Positions 1 to 7,147 of a DNA stretch of 64,000 nucleotides are shown one piece after another. The stretch spans positions 226,538-290,537 of the forward strand of contig JACKPA010000007.1 of assembly GCA_024233865.1 (NCBI GenBank), in the 5' to 3' direction. A model generated the notes under the pieces. It searched no databases, was not told the origin of the DNA, and saw nothing but the letters and a program-made list of their open reading frames with translations. The DNA is from Leptospiraceae bacterium. GTDB taxonomy: Bacteria > Spirochaetota > Leptospiria > Leptospirales > Leptospiraceae. Each line of letters opens with the position of its first letter. The stretch's first letter is position 1. Position numbers and translations under genes: made by a program.

Positions 1-23
1 TCCGATTTGTTTTAGTTTGTCTT

Positions 24-620
24 TCATAGTTTATTCACTTTTCTTTCAATTTTCTTTAAAAGCATAAAAAAGAGTATTGCCAAAACGGTAATAATAAAAA
101 CAAAAACTCCATAAGAAGCGTTAAAAACATCATTCAAAAACGCTCTTCCCATCGCTCCTGAGTTGTAAAAACTTTCAATAAAAGAATAACCCTCTGCAAA
201 TACCATCACTCCGGCAGCAAAACCCAAAAAGAAGAGTAATCCGTCAATTTTTCCCGTTGACATGGCAACTGCGGTTGTTCCGGGGCAGTATCCTCCCACT
301 GCAAAACCAATACCAAGAAATATCGCACCTACAAGCTGAGGCCATATAAACGTTGGATTGATGTATACGAGGTCAATGTCCATAATTCCGAGATAGTGAA
401 GCCCAAAAATCCCTATCATGGCAACAATGACAGCTGTAAACATCACACGTATAACCGCAAAATCCCTTCCGTACCAATTGTCAGAGAGTTTTTTGGCAGA
501 ACCAAAACCGGCTCTCTCTAAAAAAAAGCCAAACCCAAAACCAAGAAACATGGCGATAACAATCCCCATTTCTCTACCAAAGAGTCCTGTTTTAGAAAAA
601 GGTAATAACATTTCATTCAT
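24..620 (-). CDS. YeeE/YedE (Sulf_transp) family membrane protein, second of pair
   Basis: Small polytopic membrane protein of about 198 residues with 4-5 hydrophobic segments. The motif GGYCPGTTAVAMSTGKIDG matches the conserved Cys-containing loop of YeeE/YedE (DUF395/PF04143) proteins, which are known to import thiosulfate or similar sulfur compounds through Cys relays. I start at ATG 620: AAGGAG lies nine bases upstream and the ATG overlaps the TGA of the upstream gene (ATGA); an ATG at 626 sits too close to that SD. It is the last gene visible of the Psr-type operon and the second half-size YeeE there, so the two probably form one transporter (inference). Transcription may continue past the left edge. 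Confidence 0.85.
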   Translation of the reverse strand: MNEMLLPFSKTGLFGREMGIVIAMFLGFGFGFFLERAGFGSAKKLSDNWYGRDFAVIRVMFTAVIVAMIGIFGLHYLGIMDIDLVYINPTFIWPQLVGAIFLGIGFAVGGYCPGTTAVAMSTGKIDGLLFFLGFAAGVMVFAEGYSFIESFYNSGAMGRAFLNDVFNASYGVFVFIITVLAILFFMLLKKIERKVNKL

Positions 621-1150
621 TGCCATTGTCTCCTTACAAAATAAGCAACTGCATAGCCACCCGCAAAAGCCCCAATAATAAAAATCCAAGACCCCAAAGC
701 CAAAGTCGCTCCTCCAGAGAGAGCCTGTCCTGATGTGCATCCTCTGGCAAGTCTTGCACCTATTGCAGAAATCCCTCCGCCCACAAAGGCAAGAACCAGC
801 CTGGCTCTAGGCGAAAACGTAGGTCCTTTATCAATTTTTAGTTGAATTCGGTTTGCCAGAGCACCACTCACAAACCCTCCAACAAAAACTCCAGCCAATA
901 AAAATACCAAGTATTCATTGAGAATGTGCTTTTCTTCTGCAAAATACGAGTTCATGTATTTTAAACTTTTGGTGTGTTCAGGGGCTACCGCTATCATGGC
1001 GTAACCACTCATTCGAGTAATGGCTCCGGAAGCTCCTAAGCCTCTACCCATAAACACATAACTTAATAATAGAACAATACCCAAACCTACACCAGCCAAA
1101 TATGGGTTTAAATACGGTTTGGGTTGATTTTGAATAAGATCATCATTCAT
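617..1150 (-). CDS. YeeE/YedE (Sulf_transp) family membrane protein, first of pair
   Basis: Membrane protein of 177 residues with an N-terminal anchor, a central hydrophobic pair and a C-terminal block containing GARLARGCTSGQALSGG, the classic YeeE signature with a conserved Cys in GCTSGQ. The family (PF04143) moves thiosulfate or related sulfur species across the inner membrane. Its ATG overlaps the stop of the NrfD-like gene (ATGA at 1147-1150) and its own stop overlaps the next YeeE start, so expression is coupled to the reductase complex. Full-length E. coli YeeE is about twice this size, so a two-protein transporter is likely. The substrate is inferred from context, not visible. Confidence 0.88.
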   Translation of the reverse strand: MNDDLIQNQPKPYLNPYLAGVGLGIVLLLSYVFMGRGLGASGAITRMSGYAMIAVAPEHTKSLKYMNSYFAEEKHILNEYLVFLLAGVFVGGFVSGALANRIQLKIDKGPTFSPRARLVLAFVGGGISAIGARLARGCTSGQALSGGATLALGSWIFIIGAFAGGYAVAYFVRRQWQ

Positions 1151-2133
1151 AAATTTAACTCCACGTAAGAATTTTGTCCGATATACACAAATAATATCCT
1201 AAGTAACAATCCTCCAATAAGGACTGAAAAGGGAGTAATTAGTTTAAAGTGAAATATATTTTTTAATTCCAGAACTTCCATAAAAAGTGGGAACAAAATG
1301 CCTTGCAAAACAACAAGCATCCAGAAGTAGCCCGTAAAATCTCCACCGAAGATTAGACCTCCAGCCAAATTATGATAGTAAGAGGAAGTAAAAAATCCGA
1401 TAAAAATCTGTATCAAAACAAAAAGCTCGAATAATAAAAACGCTACGTCAATTTTTATCATTATGTGCTCTTCAACCTTGCTTTTTGTGCCCAAAATCAT
1501 AACTGCACTTGCACTCGAAATCCCGGAAGCAAGGAAAAGAATCCCTAAAATAGAAGTATTCCAAAAGGGTCGAGCTACAAAACTGCTGATTAAAATTCCC
1601 GTATAGATTCCGATAAATCCACCCATTACGATATTGATCCAAGCAAGGGCTTTGGTATACGGACGAAATTTGTCAGCCAACACAAAAACTTGCTCTGCCG
1701 GTTTTGCCAAAAACGATAGTTTAAACGTATGCAACTTTTCTTGTATAAAATTCCTGCTGCTTTCTTCCAACTGAATCAAGGCAAAAAGGATCGATGAGGG
1801 AAAAATCAATATCAAAGCCCAAGAACCCCAAGACATAGGAGATGTCCACTGAAAGGTTGTATAGAGTCGCCAAGTGAACAACTTATGTTCCAGGTCTAAA
1901 AACAAAAACAACATACCTATCGAAAGAGCAATAGGAGCTACTATGGGAGCGATTCGGACTGTAAAGGGGACTTCCTCTTCTTTTTTTAAGAGATAAAATA
2001 TCCCGGACAAAACCAAAATCCCTGCGGTAATACCACCCAAAAACAAATACCCCGGAATTTCCCATCCCCAGATTGCTAAGTGGGGGTCGATGTGAGGATT
2101 GTGTCTTGAAATTGTAATTTCTACATTACCCAT
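1147..2133 (-). CDS. NrfD/PsrC-type quinol-interacting membrane subunit
   Basis: 328 residues, strongly hydrophobic, with about eight transmembrane helices. The N-terminal stretch HIDPHLAIWGWEIPGYLFLG is typical of NrfD/PsrC (polysulfide reductase membrane subunit), which exchanges electrons between the quinone pool and the periplasmic iron-sulfur subunit. AAGGAG precedes the ATG, and the gene follows the ferredoxin subunit gene by 17 nt. With the neighbouring molybdopterin and four-cluster ferredoxin genes it makes a standard three-subunit PsrABC/PhsABC-type complex. No heme-ligand pattern was assessed. Confidence 0.9.
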   Translation of the reverse strand: MGNVEITISRHNPHIDPHLAIWGWEIPGYLFLGGITAGILVLSGIFYLLKKEEEVPFTVRIAPIVAPIALSIGMLFLFLDLEHKLFTWRLYTTFQWTSPMSWGSWALILIFPSSILFALIQLEESSRNFIQEKLHTFKLSFLAKPAEQVFVLADKFRPYTKALAWINIVMGGFIGIYTGILISSFVARPFWNTSILGILFLASGISSASAVMILGTKSKVEEHIMIKIDVAFLLFELFVLIQIFIGFFTSSYYHNLAGGLIFGGDFTGYFWMLVVLQGILFPLFMEVLELKNIFHFKLITPFSVLIGGLLLRILFVYIGQNSYVELNL

Positions 2134-2150
2134 TCTTAAATCTCCTTGGA

Positions 2151-2711
2151 CTATCTCTTACGTCCCGTTTTTCCATACAGGAAGTATAGGTTCGGTTTTG
2201 TCCCGGCTCCTGTTTTTAACTTTTTATAATTACGTTTCTGAACGAGCTTGTATATATCACTGTTTTTATCTGCCATATTTCCAAAGGTCAAACAGAATGT
2301 AGGACAGATTTCCACACAAGCCGGATTCTCTCCAACGGCAACCTTATGGTCACAAAAAGTGCACTTATCCACATATCCTTTTGGATGCACATAACGAGCA
2401 TCATAAGGACAAGACGCAACACAAGCCTTACAACCAATACATTTATCAGCCGTGACCTTTACAATTCCCCCTTCGATAACGTGGGAAGCACCGGTTGGGC
2501 AGCAATAAACACAGGGAGGATTGGAACAATGATGGCACCTCTCGGAATAGTTTTCCATTGTAAGATTGGGAAATACCCCTTGAACAATCTGAACCGTCCA
2601 TTCTCTTGCATGACCGTTTGGAACTTTGTTTTCGTCTTTACAGGCAATTACACAGGCGTTGCAAGCTACGCATTTCTCCATATCTATTGCCATTGCATAT
2701 CGCTTTTTCAT
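2151..2711 (-). CDS. Four-cluster [4Fe-4S] ferredoxin subunit (PsrB/PhsB/DmsB-like)
   Basis: 186 residues with sixteen cysteines arranged as in PsrB/DmsB electron-transfer subunits: CVACNACVIAC at 14-24, CHHCSNPPCVYCCP around 59-71, CIGCKACVASCP at 91-102 and CTFCDHK plus CVEICP at 117-137. These bind four [4Fe-4S] clusters forming a wire from the NrfD-like subunit to the molybdenum subunit. There is no signal peptide, so the protein is presumably exported as a complex with the Tat-signal catalytic subunit, as known for this family. AAAGGA precedes the start; it lies 13 nt downstream of the catalytic subunit gene. Confidence 0.93.
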   Translation of the reverse strand: MKKRYAMAIDMEKCVACNACVIACKDENKVPNGHAREWTVQIVQGVFPNLTMENYSERCHHCSNPPCVYCCPTGASHVIEGGIVKVTADKCIGCKACVASCPYDARYVHPKGYVDKCTFCDHKVAVGENPACVEICPTFCLTFGNMADKNSDIYKLVQKRNYKKLKTGAGTKPNLYFLYGKTGRKR

Positions 2712-2724
2712 ACTACAAATCCTT

Positions 2725-4935
2725 TCAAGCCTTCTCTAATGTTACAAAATTAATATTCATACCCGTTCCACCCATAATAGGATCTTCTTTGTATCGGCTA
2801 ATCAAGTCACTATCGGACGCTCCCCTATTATATGCTTTTGTCAGTCGCTTATCCTTTCCACCAAAACCATGGACCATATAAACACAATCCTGACGAATTC
2901 TCTGGGTAACCTTTGCTTTTACTTTATTGCTCTGGATTCCGTCTTGGTTCTTTAAAATAACATACATCCCGTCTTTGATCCCCATAATTTTTGCCATTTC
3001 CACGTTTATCCAAATCTCATTTTCGGGGAAAATTTCCAGAGCAACGTGATTGTTGGATGTTCTCGAAAACGTATGAACCGGATGCCTACCAAACAGCAAT
3101 CGGAAATATCCTTCCGGAGGGTCTTCAGGAGGTGTAAAATTGGGGAGAGGATCAAAACCCGCATCACCAAGGGTTTTGGAAAACAATTCAATCTTTCCGG
3201 ATGGCGTATGAAACGTAGGAGAGTCATCATAAATATTGGCGTTTCTTACAATAGCTCCCTTTTCTTTGAGTTCAACGTAAGAATAACCGGAAGTTTCCAC
3301 TTCGTTTTTGATTTTTTCTTCCAAGTGTTTGTAAGGAAAATATTTTTCCAACGTCTCACCGTTGATTTTGATCCTTTTGGATAATTCCTTTGCCATCCAC
3401 CAAGCCGGTTTGCTTTCATACATTGGCGGAACAACCGGTTGACGTATCGCTATAAAAGGTGTCCTAAAAGCCGTAACTTCCAAATCTTCGTGCCTTTCCA
3501 AAAAAGTACACTCTGGCAACACCACATCTGCGTAACCCGTAACTTCAGCCGGCAAAATGTCAATGGCAACTACCAATTCAATTGCCTCCAGTGCTTTTCG
3601 AACTTTAGCGGGATTTGGTAGAGTCGAAGGAAGATTGCAACCATACACAAACCAAGCCCTCATCTGTTCTCCTTCTAGGATTCCGTCCTCGCCTGGTATG
3701 GCAGAATTTATAAACGTTTGGGCGGGCATGGAAGAAGCAAAAGGAAACGTGTTTTTATCCGTGAAATGGAATTTTTTCCCTTCAGGGAAAGGTTGTCCAT
3801 GACTGACCTGAAACGGAATATCTCCCGGAATGTAGATTCCACCCTTTTTCCCCCAGTTTCCAAGCAAAGCATTCAAAATGGCAATCGCTCTCGCTCTTTG
3901 GGTATCATCACCATACCAAACAACGTGCCTACCGGGATGAACAATGGATTTGGGTGCATTTTTTGCCATTAGGCGAGCTGTTTCCCTGATTTTTTCAGGC
4001 TCAATTCCCGTATAGAGATATGCCCATTCCGGAGTTTTGTCTGCAACGTGTTTGGATAATTCATCAAATCCTATCGCATTTTTTTGAATAAAGTCTTTTT
4101 GGTAAATTCCCTCGTTAATCAAAACGTTCATCCAAGCCAAAAGCAAAGCAATATCTGTTCCAGGTTTTATGGGTAGCCAATGATCAGACTTTCCGGCAAT
4201 TGTGGAAAATCTCGGATCAACGGTGATAAAACTGGCTCCATTGTCGATGGCTTTACTCACATCTTGGACTTGGGTATTGTGCATATTTTCACCCAAGTGA
4301 GAACCAATCAAAACAACACAGTTTGTATTGGGAATGTCCAGGGACTCATAGGTTCCTACGTCACGTCCGTAGGTCATGGAGAAACCTTCCATTCTTGGTC
4401 CCCGGCACTGGGCATAGCTAGGAGCTGTAATATTTTTACTTCCCATGCCTTTTAATAGGTCTTTAAAAAAAGAGCCACCACAACCATGAGAAAAGAGTGC
4501 AACCTTGTCCACTCCATGTGTATCGATAATTTTCTGTAATTTTTCTGCTATATAATCAAAAGCTTCTTCCCAACTAACCGATTTAAAACTCTGCTTGCCG
4601 GATTTGTCTTTGACCCGAATCAGAGGAGTTTTTAACCTGTCGTTGTCATAAATGATGCCTAAAGCACCCGTACCACGAGGACAAAGCCTTCCGTTGGAGA
4701 GGGGATGTGCCGGATTTCCGTTAATTTTTACAACTTTTCCATCTTCCACATCAGCCAACATTCCACATTTCCAGAAGCATATTTCACAAAATGTGGCTAC
4801 TTGCTTTTTGCTTTTGGGTGGTGTATTATCTGCTAGTAGACCTTGGCTAAACTCATCTGACAAAAAAAGTTTGCTTCCAACGGCAGTTGCAAAAACTGCT
4901 CCACTAATTTTTAAAAATTCTCTTCGTGTTATCAT
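2725..4935 (-). CDS. Molybdopterin oxidoreductase catalytic subunit (PsrA/PhsA-like)
   Basis: 736 residues from ATG 4935. It opens with a twin-arginine signal (TRREFLKISG), then a [4Fe-4S] motif with Cys 50, 53, 57 and 85 (CEICFWKC ... CPRG). The segment SYAQCRGPR places Cys177 where PsrA/PhsA-type enzymes have the molybdenum-ligating Cys. Molybdopterin-binding and C-terminal dinucleotide-binding domains follow (SRTSNNHVALEIFPENEIWI onward). Length suits thiosulfate or polysulfide reductases. The adjoining ferredoxin, NrfD and YeeE genes point to reduction of an inorganic sulfur compound at the outer face of the inner membrane (inference); tetrathionate or another oxyanion cannot be excluded. 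A TTG at 4947 would add four residues; ATG is preferred because it begins directly with the Tat signal. Confidence 0.9.
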   Translation of the reverse strand: MITRREFLKISGAVFATAVGSKLFLSDEFSQGLLADNTPPKSKKQVATFCEICFWKCGMLADVEDGKVVKINGNPAHPLSNGRLCPRGTGALGIIYDNDRLKTPLIRVKDKSGKQSFKSVSWEEAFDYIAEKLQKIIDTHGVDKVALFSHGCGGSFFKDLLKGMGSKNITAPSYAQCRGPRMEGFSMTYGRDVGTYESLDIPNTNCVVLIGSHLGENMHNTQVQDVSKAIDNGASFITVDPRFSTIAGKSDHWLPIKPGTDIALLLAWMNVLINEGIYQKDFIQKNAIGFDELSKHVADKTPEWAYLYTGIEPEKIRETARLMAKNAPKSIVHPGRHVVWYGDDTQRARAIAILNALLGNWGKKGGIYIPGDIPFQVSHGQPFPEGKKFHFTDKNTFPFASSMPAQTFINSAIPGEDGILEGEQMRAWFVYGCNLPSTLPNPAKVRKALEAIELVVAIDILPAEVTGYADVVLPECTFLERHEDLEVTAFRTPFIAIRQPVVPPMYESKPAWWMAKELSKRIKINGETLEKYFPYKHLEEKIKNEVETSGYSYVELKEKGAIVRNANIYDDSPTFHTPSGKIELFSKTLGDAGFDPLPNFTPPEDPPEGYFRLLFGRHPVHTFSRTSNNHVALEIFPENEIWINVEMAKIMGIKDGMYVILKNQDGIQSNKVKAKVTQRIRQDCVYMVHGFGGKDKRLTKAYNRGASDSDLISRYKEDPIMGGTGMNINFVTLEKA

Positions 4936-5075
4936 GGCTTTTTTCAAGGTTGGATGTATTAGGTTTAAACTGTGTATTCATGCTTTCACCTTAAAACCAT
5001 TAAAAAAAAGCGGATTTTTAATCTCAAATATTTTTTAATTATTTTTGAAAAATATGATAAATAATGTGTTAATTA

Positions 5076-5090
5076 TGATATTGATTCTCA
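5076..5090 (-). promoter_or_regulatory. Fur/PerR-like 7-1-7 inverted repeat upstream of the psr-like operon
   Basis: TGATATTGATTCTCA is a 7-1-7 inverted repeat differing by one base in each half from the Fur-family consensus TGATAAT-N-ATTATCA. It lies about 140 bp upstream of the molybdoenzyme start and 44 bp past the stop of the ligase gene, in AT-rich promoter-like sequence. A metal- or peroxide-sensing Fur-family repressor would make sense for an operon needing many iron-sulfur clusters. This is a sequence match by eye only. Confidence 0.45.
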
Positions 5091-5107
5091 ATATACTATA
5101 CTCAAGG

Positions 5108-5120
5108 CGCGGAGTGGTTT
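5108..5120. repeat. Copy 1 of a 13-bp intergenic repeat (second copy 43117-43129)
   Basis: CGCGGAGTGGTTT occurs here and again at 43117-43129. In both places AATATAC stands a short distance upstream, so the shared block is longer than the exact 13-mer. Both copies are intergenic and richer in G+C than their surroundings. Function unknown; it may be a decayed copy of a dispersed repeat. Confidence 0.5.
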
Positions 5121-5133
5121 TCTGAAAAAGCAA

Positions 5134-6243
5134 TCAAGCATCAGTCTCATTTTTCTGTGTAGAAAAAATATAAGGTTTGGAACGCATTTTGGAACGTGTT
5201 TCAAGATACCGCCAAATCTGCTCTTTTTGGAAATCCATACCAAATAATTTTTCCGAAGGATTTTGAAAATATTCAATATCCTCTAATAATCTTTCGAGTC
5301 GTATGGATTCAAAGCCGTATTTTGGTAGCAACCTTATTCCTTCCAACAAAACCTCTTTCATCTTTTCTTTGATTCCTGGTAATTGGACTCCTTCAAAACA
5401 AATATTACCCAACTCATAGATTCGCGTTTGGTCCAATGCTCTGCCTTTGAGGTTTTCTGACAAGCCAAGAACCAAACAAAGGTCAAAATATACATTAAAA
5501 TCATATAAAGAAGGTGTCATTTCAAAAAATTTGAATTCTATTCTTTCTCCTTCTTCCATGTGAGACTCGAAAGTCGGAGCATAAGGAGATCGTTTAAATG
5601 TTCTAATGGATTGGCATTTCTGCTCTTTAGCGTTAATCAGAAAATCTCCTTTACAAAAGGGTGAACTTAAAGTAAAAGCTGTAAGCGCCGGAGCATAATA
5701 ATTTAGCTTGGCATTAAAGTCATCCAAGTTTGAGAAGATAGCATTAGATGTACTTTGGGGAAACCGAATATTTATATCCGGACCGTAAGTAGTCATCACC
5801 TCTATTGCCCATTTCCAAAAATCAGCTCTTCTTTCTTCCTGAGGTCCCCAAAAATGAAAAGAATAAGGATGATGACTAACTGATACCAATTTCCTTCCCG
5901 ATGTAATTATTTTTTCTTCTAATCTTTGATAGAGTTTTTCATAAACGTCCAGACATTCCTTTATACTTTGGCAAACAGGTGTCCTAATTTCAAGACCTTT
6001 TACCTGCATAGTTACAGAATCATTGATTTTTCTATGATACCCTTCTACGACATAAGGCATTAGCTTTGGATGCGCTTTTTCCATATCCAATCCGTCAAGA
6101 GGCGGAATACCATCTAGAGGTAATGATTCTAATAATGCATAAATTTCAAAAAAATCAATATCATCAATCCATAAAAATCTCTTTTTCTCTTCATCTGCGA
6201 GTAAAAACTCCGCTTCCAAACCAAAACTAAATTGATTCTGCAT
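5134..6243 (-). CDS. Glutamate-cysteine ligase family 2 (YbdK-like carboxylate-amine ligase)
   Basis: 369 residues. FGLEAEF at the N-terminus, EIRTPV near residue 87 and the HHPYSFHFWGP block are hallmarks of GCS2 (PF04107) enzymes, which join an amine to a carboxylate using ATP. YbdK-type members have weak or no glutamate-cysteine ligase activity, so the true substrate is open. The start overlaps the end of the upstream PepSY gene by 17 nt, so the two are co-transcribed. Length matches the family (about 370). No glutathione synthetase is visible nearby, so glutathione synthesis is not supported by context. Confidence 0.85.
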   Translation of the reverse strand: MQNQFSFGLEAEFLLADEEKKRFLWIDDIDFFEIYALLESLPLDGIPPLDGLDMEKAHPKLMPYVVEGYHRKINDSVTMQVKGLEIRTPVCQSIKECLDVYEKLYQRLEEKIITSGRKLVSVSHHPYSFHFWGPQEERRADFWKWAIEVMTTYGPDINIRFPQSTSNAIFSNLDDFNAKLNYYAPALTAFTLSSPFCKGDFLINAKEQKCQSIRTFKRSPYAPTFESHMEEGERIEFKFFEMTPSLYDFNVYFDLCLVLGLSENLKGRALDQTRIYELGNICFEGVQLPGIKEKMKEVLLEGIRLLPKYGFESIRLERLLEDIEYFQNPSEKLFGMDFQKEQIWRYLETRSKMRSKPYIFSTQKNETDA

Positions 6244-6730
6244 TTCTCTTTCTCCTCTTACGAAAAATTAGCACTATTCCAAGAATCACTCCTGATATCC
6301 ACAAAAAAATAACCATTACAGATACTGGAAAAACAACCATATCTCTAAACTTTGTAGAAAAGATCGATCCTTCATGAATTTGAATTACGGTGGTGGTCCA
6401 TCTTTTTTGAATATTCTCTATTTCTTGTTCATAGGGATGAATAATCACTTCTCTACTATCCTTCAATTGAACATAAAAACAATTCTTATCCGATTTAAAA
6501 TTAACATTTGCAATATCCGATTGGGTTGTTATGATTTTTTTCTTTTTTAGAAGGATAACAATTTTTTCTAGACTGAGATACTTTTTATTTTTTTGAATGG
6601 GAAACTTGACTGACGGAGAACTCATAAAAGAAAGGTGTGACCTCATCAAAAGAAAACTACCGCTTATGAATATAATAATAAGGGGAAGCGAAAGGACAAT
6701 AGAAAGATAAAAATGAATTTTTCGAACCAT
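6227..6730 (-). CDS. PepSY-associated transmembrane protein
   Basis: About 167 residues with a helix near the N-terminus (KIHFYLSIVLSLPLIIIFIS), an extracytoplasmic domain ending in WTTTVIQIHEGSIF, and a second helix before a basic tail (RKRRKRN). This helix-PepSY-helix plan matches PF03929-type proteins, found alone or next to reductases and iron-uptake genes. I use ATG 6730, because the family usually begins MxRKIHxxL; a GTG at 6778 would add 16 residues. Neither has a good SD. Downstream overlap with the ligase gene suggests one transcript. Confidence 0.65.
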   Translation of the reverse strand: MVRKIHFYLSIVLSLPLIIIFISGSFLLMRSHLSFMSSPSVKFPIQKNKKYLSLEKIVILLKKKKIITTQSDIANVNFKSDKNCFYVQLKDSREVIIHPYEQEIENIQKRWTTTVIQIHEGSIFSTKFRDMVVFPVSVMVIFLWISGVILGIVLIFRKRRKRNAESI

Positions 6731-6813
6731 TTGAATTTTAGATTTTATTTCATGGATATTTAAATGTATTGGTAACACAAAAATTAAAGCAAATCATCAA
6801 TGCTTATTCTCTA

Positions 6814-6840
6814 AAGGGCAACCACCGGGGGATTGCCCTT
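6814..6840. repeat. REP-like hairpin, copy 1
   Basis: AAGGGCAA (6814-6821) pairs with TTGCCCTT (6833-6840) around the C/G-rich loop CCACCGGGGGA. It is far richer in G+C than the surroundings and shares the AGGG...CCCT architecture with hairpins at 6867-6890, 37732-37764 and 61047-61074, suggesting a dispersed intergenic family. Confidence 0.6.
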
Positions 6841-6866
6841 ACAAAGCCTGTGGTATTTTTGGGCGT

Positions 6867-6890
6867 AGGGTGAACCACTGCGTTCACCCT
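6867..6890. repeat. REP-like hairpin, copy 2
   Basis: AGGGTGAAC (6867-6875) pairs perfectly with GTTCACCCT (6882-6890) around a six-base loop. TCTTATTTTT follows on the plus strand, but no plus-strand gene ends here, so a terminator role is not obvious. It belongs with the other AGGG...CCCT hairpins. Confidence 0.6.
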
Positions 6891-6908
6891 TCTTATTTTT
6901 ATAACATT

Positions 6909-6935
6909 ATTCCTTACGTCGAACTCACGTTATTT
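6909..6935. repeat. 27-bp tail repeat, copy 1 (second copy 37795-37821)
   Basis: The block begins ATTCCTTACGTCG and ends AACTCACGTTATTT. It matches 37795-37821 at 25 of 27 positions. In both places a GC-rich AGGG...CCCT hairpin lies just upstream on the plus strand, so hairpin plus tail look like one composite element. Confidence 0.65.
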
Positions 6936-7147
6936 AAGTCCAAGAATTTTCTTAAACTAAAAACTAGTCAACTATTTTTATCAACTTTCTGTTTTTTGGA
7001 TAAAATTTTCTAAGATAAAAATTTATATTATAATAAATGGATTTATGAAAAAAAATCATTTGACTATTGTTATTTATTTCATTTGATAAATTGTTAGTAT
7101 TACATTTTGTTTTGTAACATTAAACAGTCAAGTGTTAAACTTAAAAG

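Larger units (their letters stand above)
6731..7147. other. Intergenic region with REP-like hairpins; no gene seen
   Basis: 417 bp between the PepSY gene and the stop of the beta-barrel gene. The left half holds two GC-rich hairpins and a repeat tail (listed separately); the right half (about 6936-7147) is plain AT-rich sequence. The longest ATG-started frame noticed is 13 codons near 7045. The region must also contain the promoter of the PepSY/ligase operon, but no convincing -35/-10 pair was identified. Confidence 0.6.

Noticed and set aside
418..678. Plus-strand ORF opposite the YeeE genes
   Set aside because: Shadow frame of two overlapping, well-supported membrane protein genes.
2099..2753. 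Plus-strand ORFs opposite the ferredoxin and NrfD genes
   Set aside because: Reading frames arise from the complementary codons of the Cys-rich proteins; no SD or recognisable domain.
5076..5090. FNR/CRP-type site (TTGAT-N4-ATCAA) for the same palindrome
   Set aside because: The right half does not fit ATCAA; the Fur-type 7-1-7 reading fits better.
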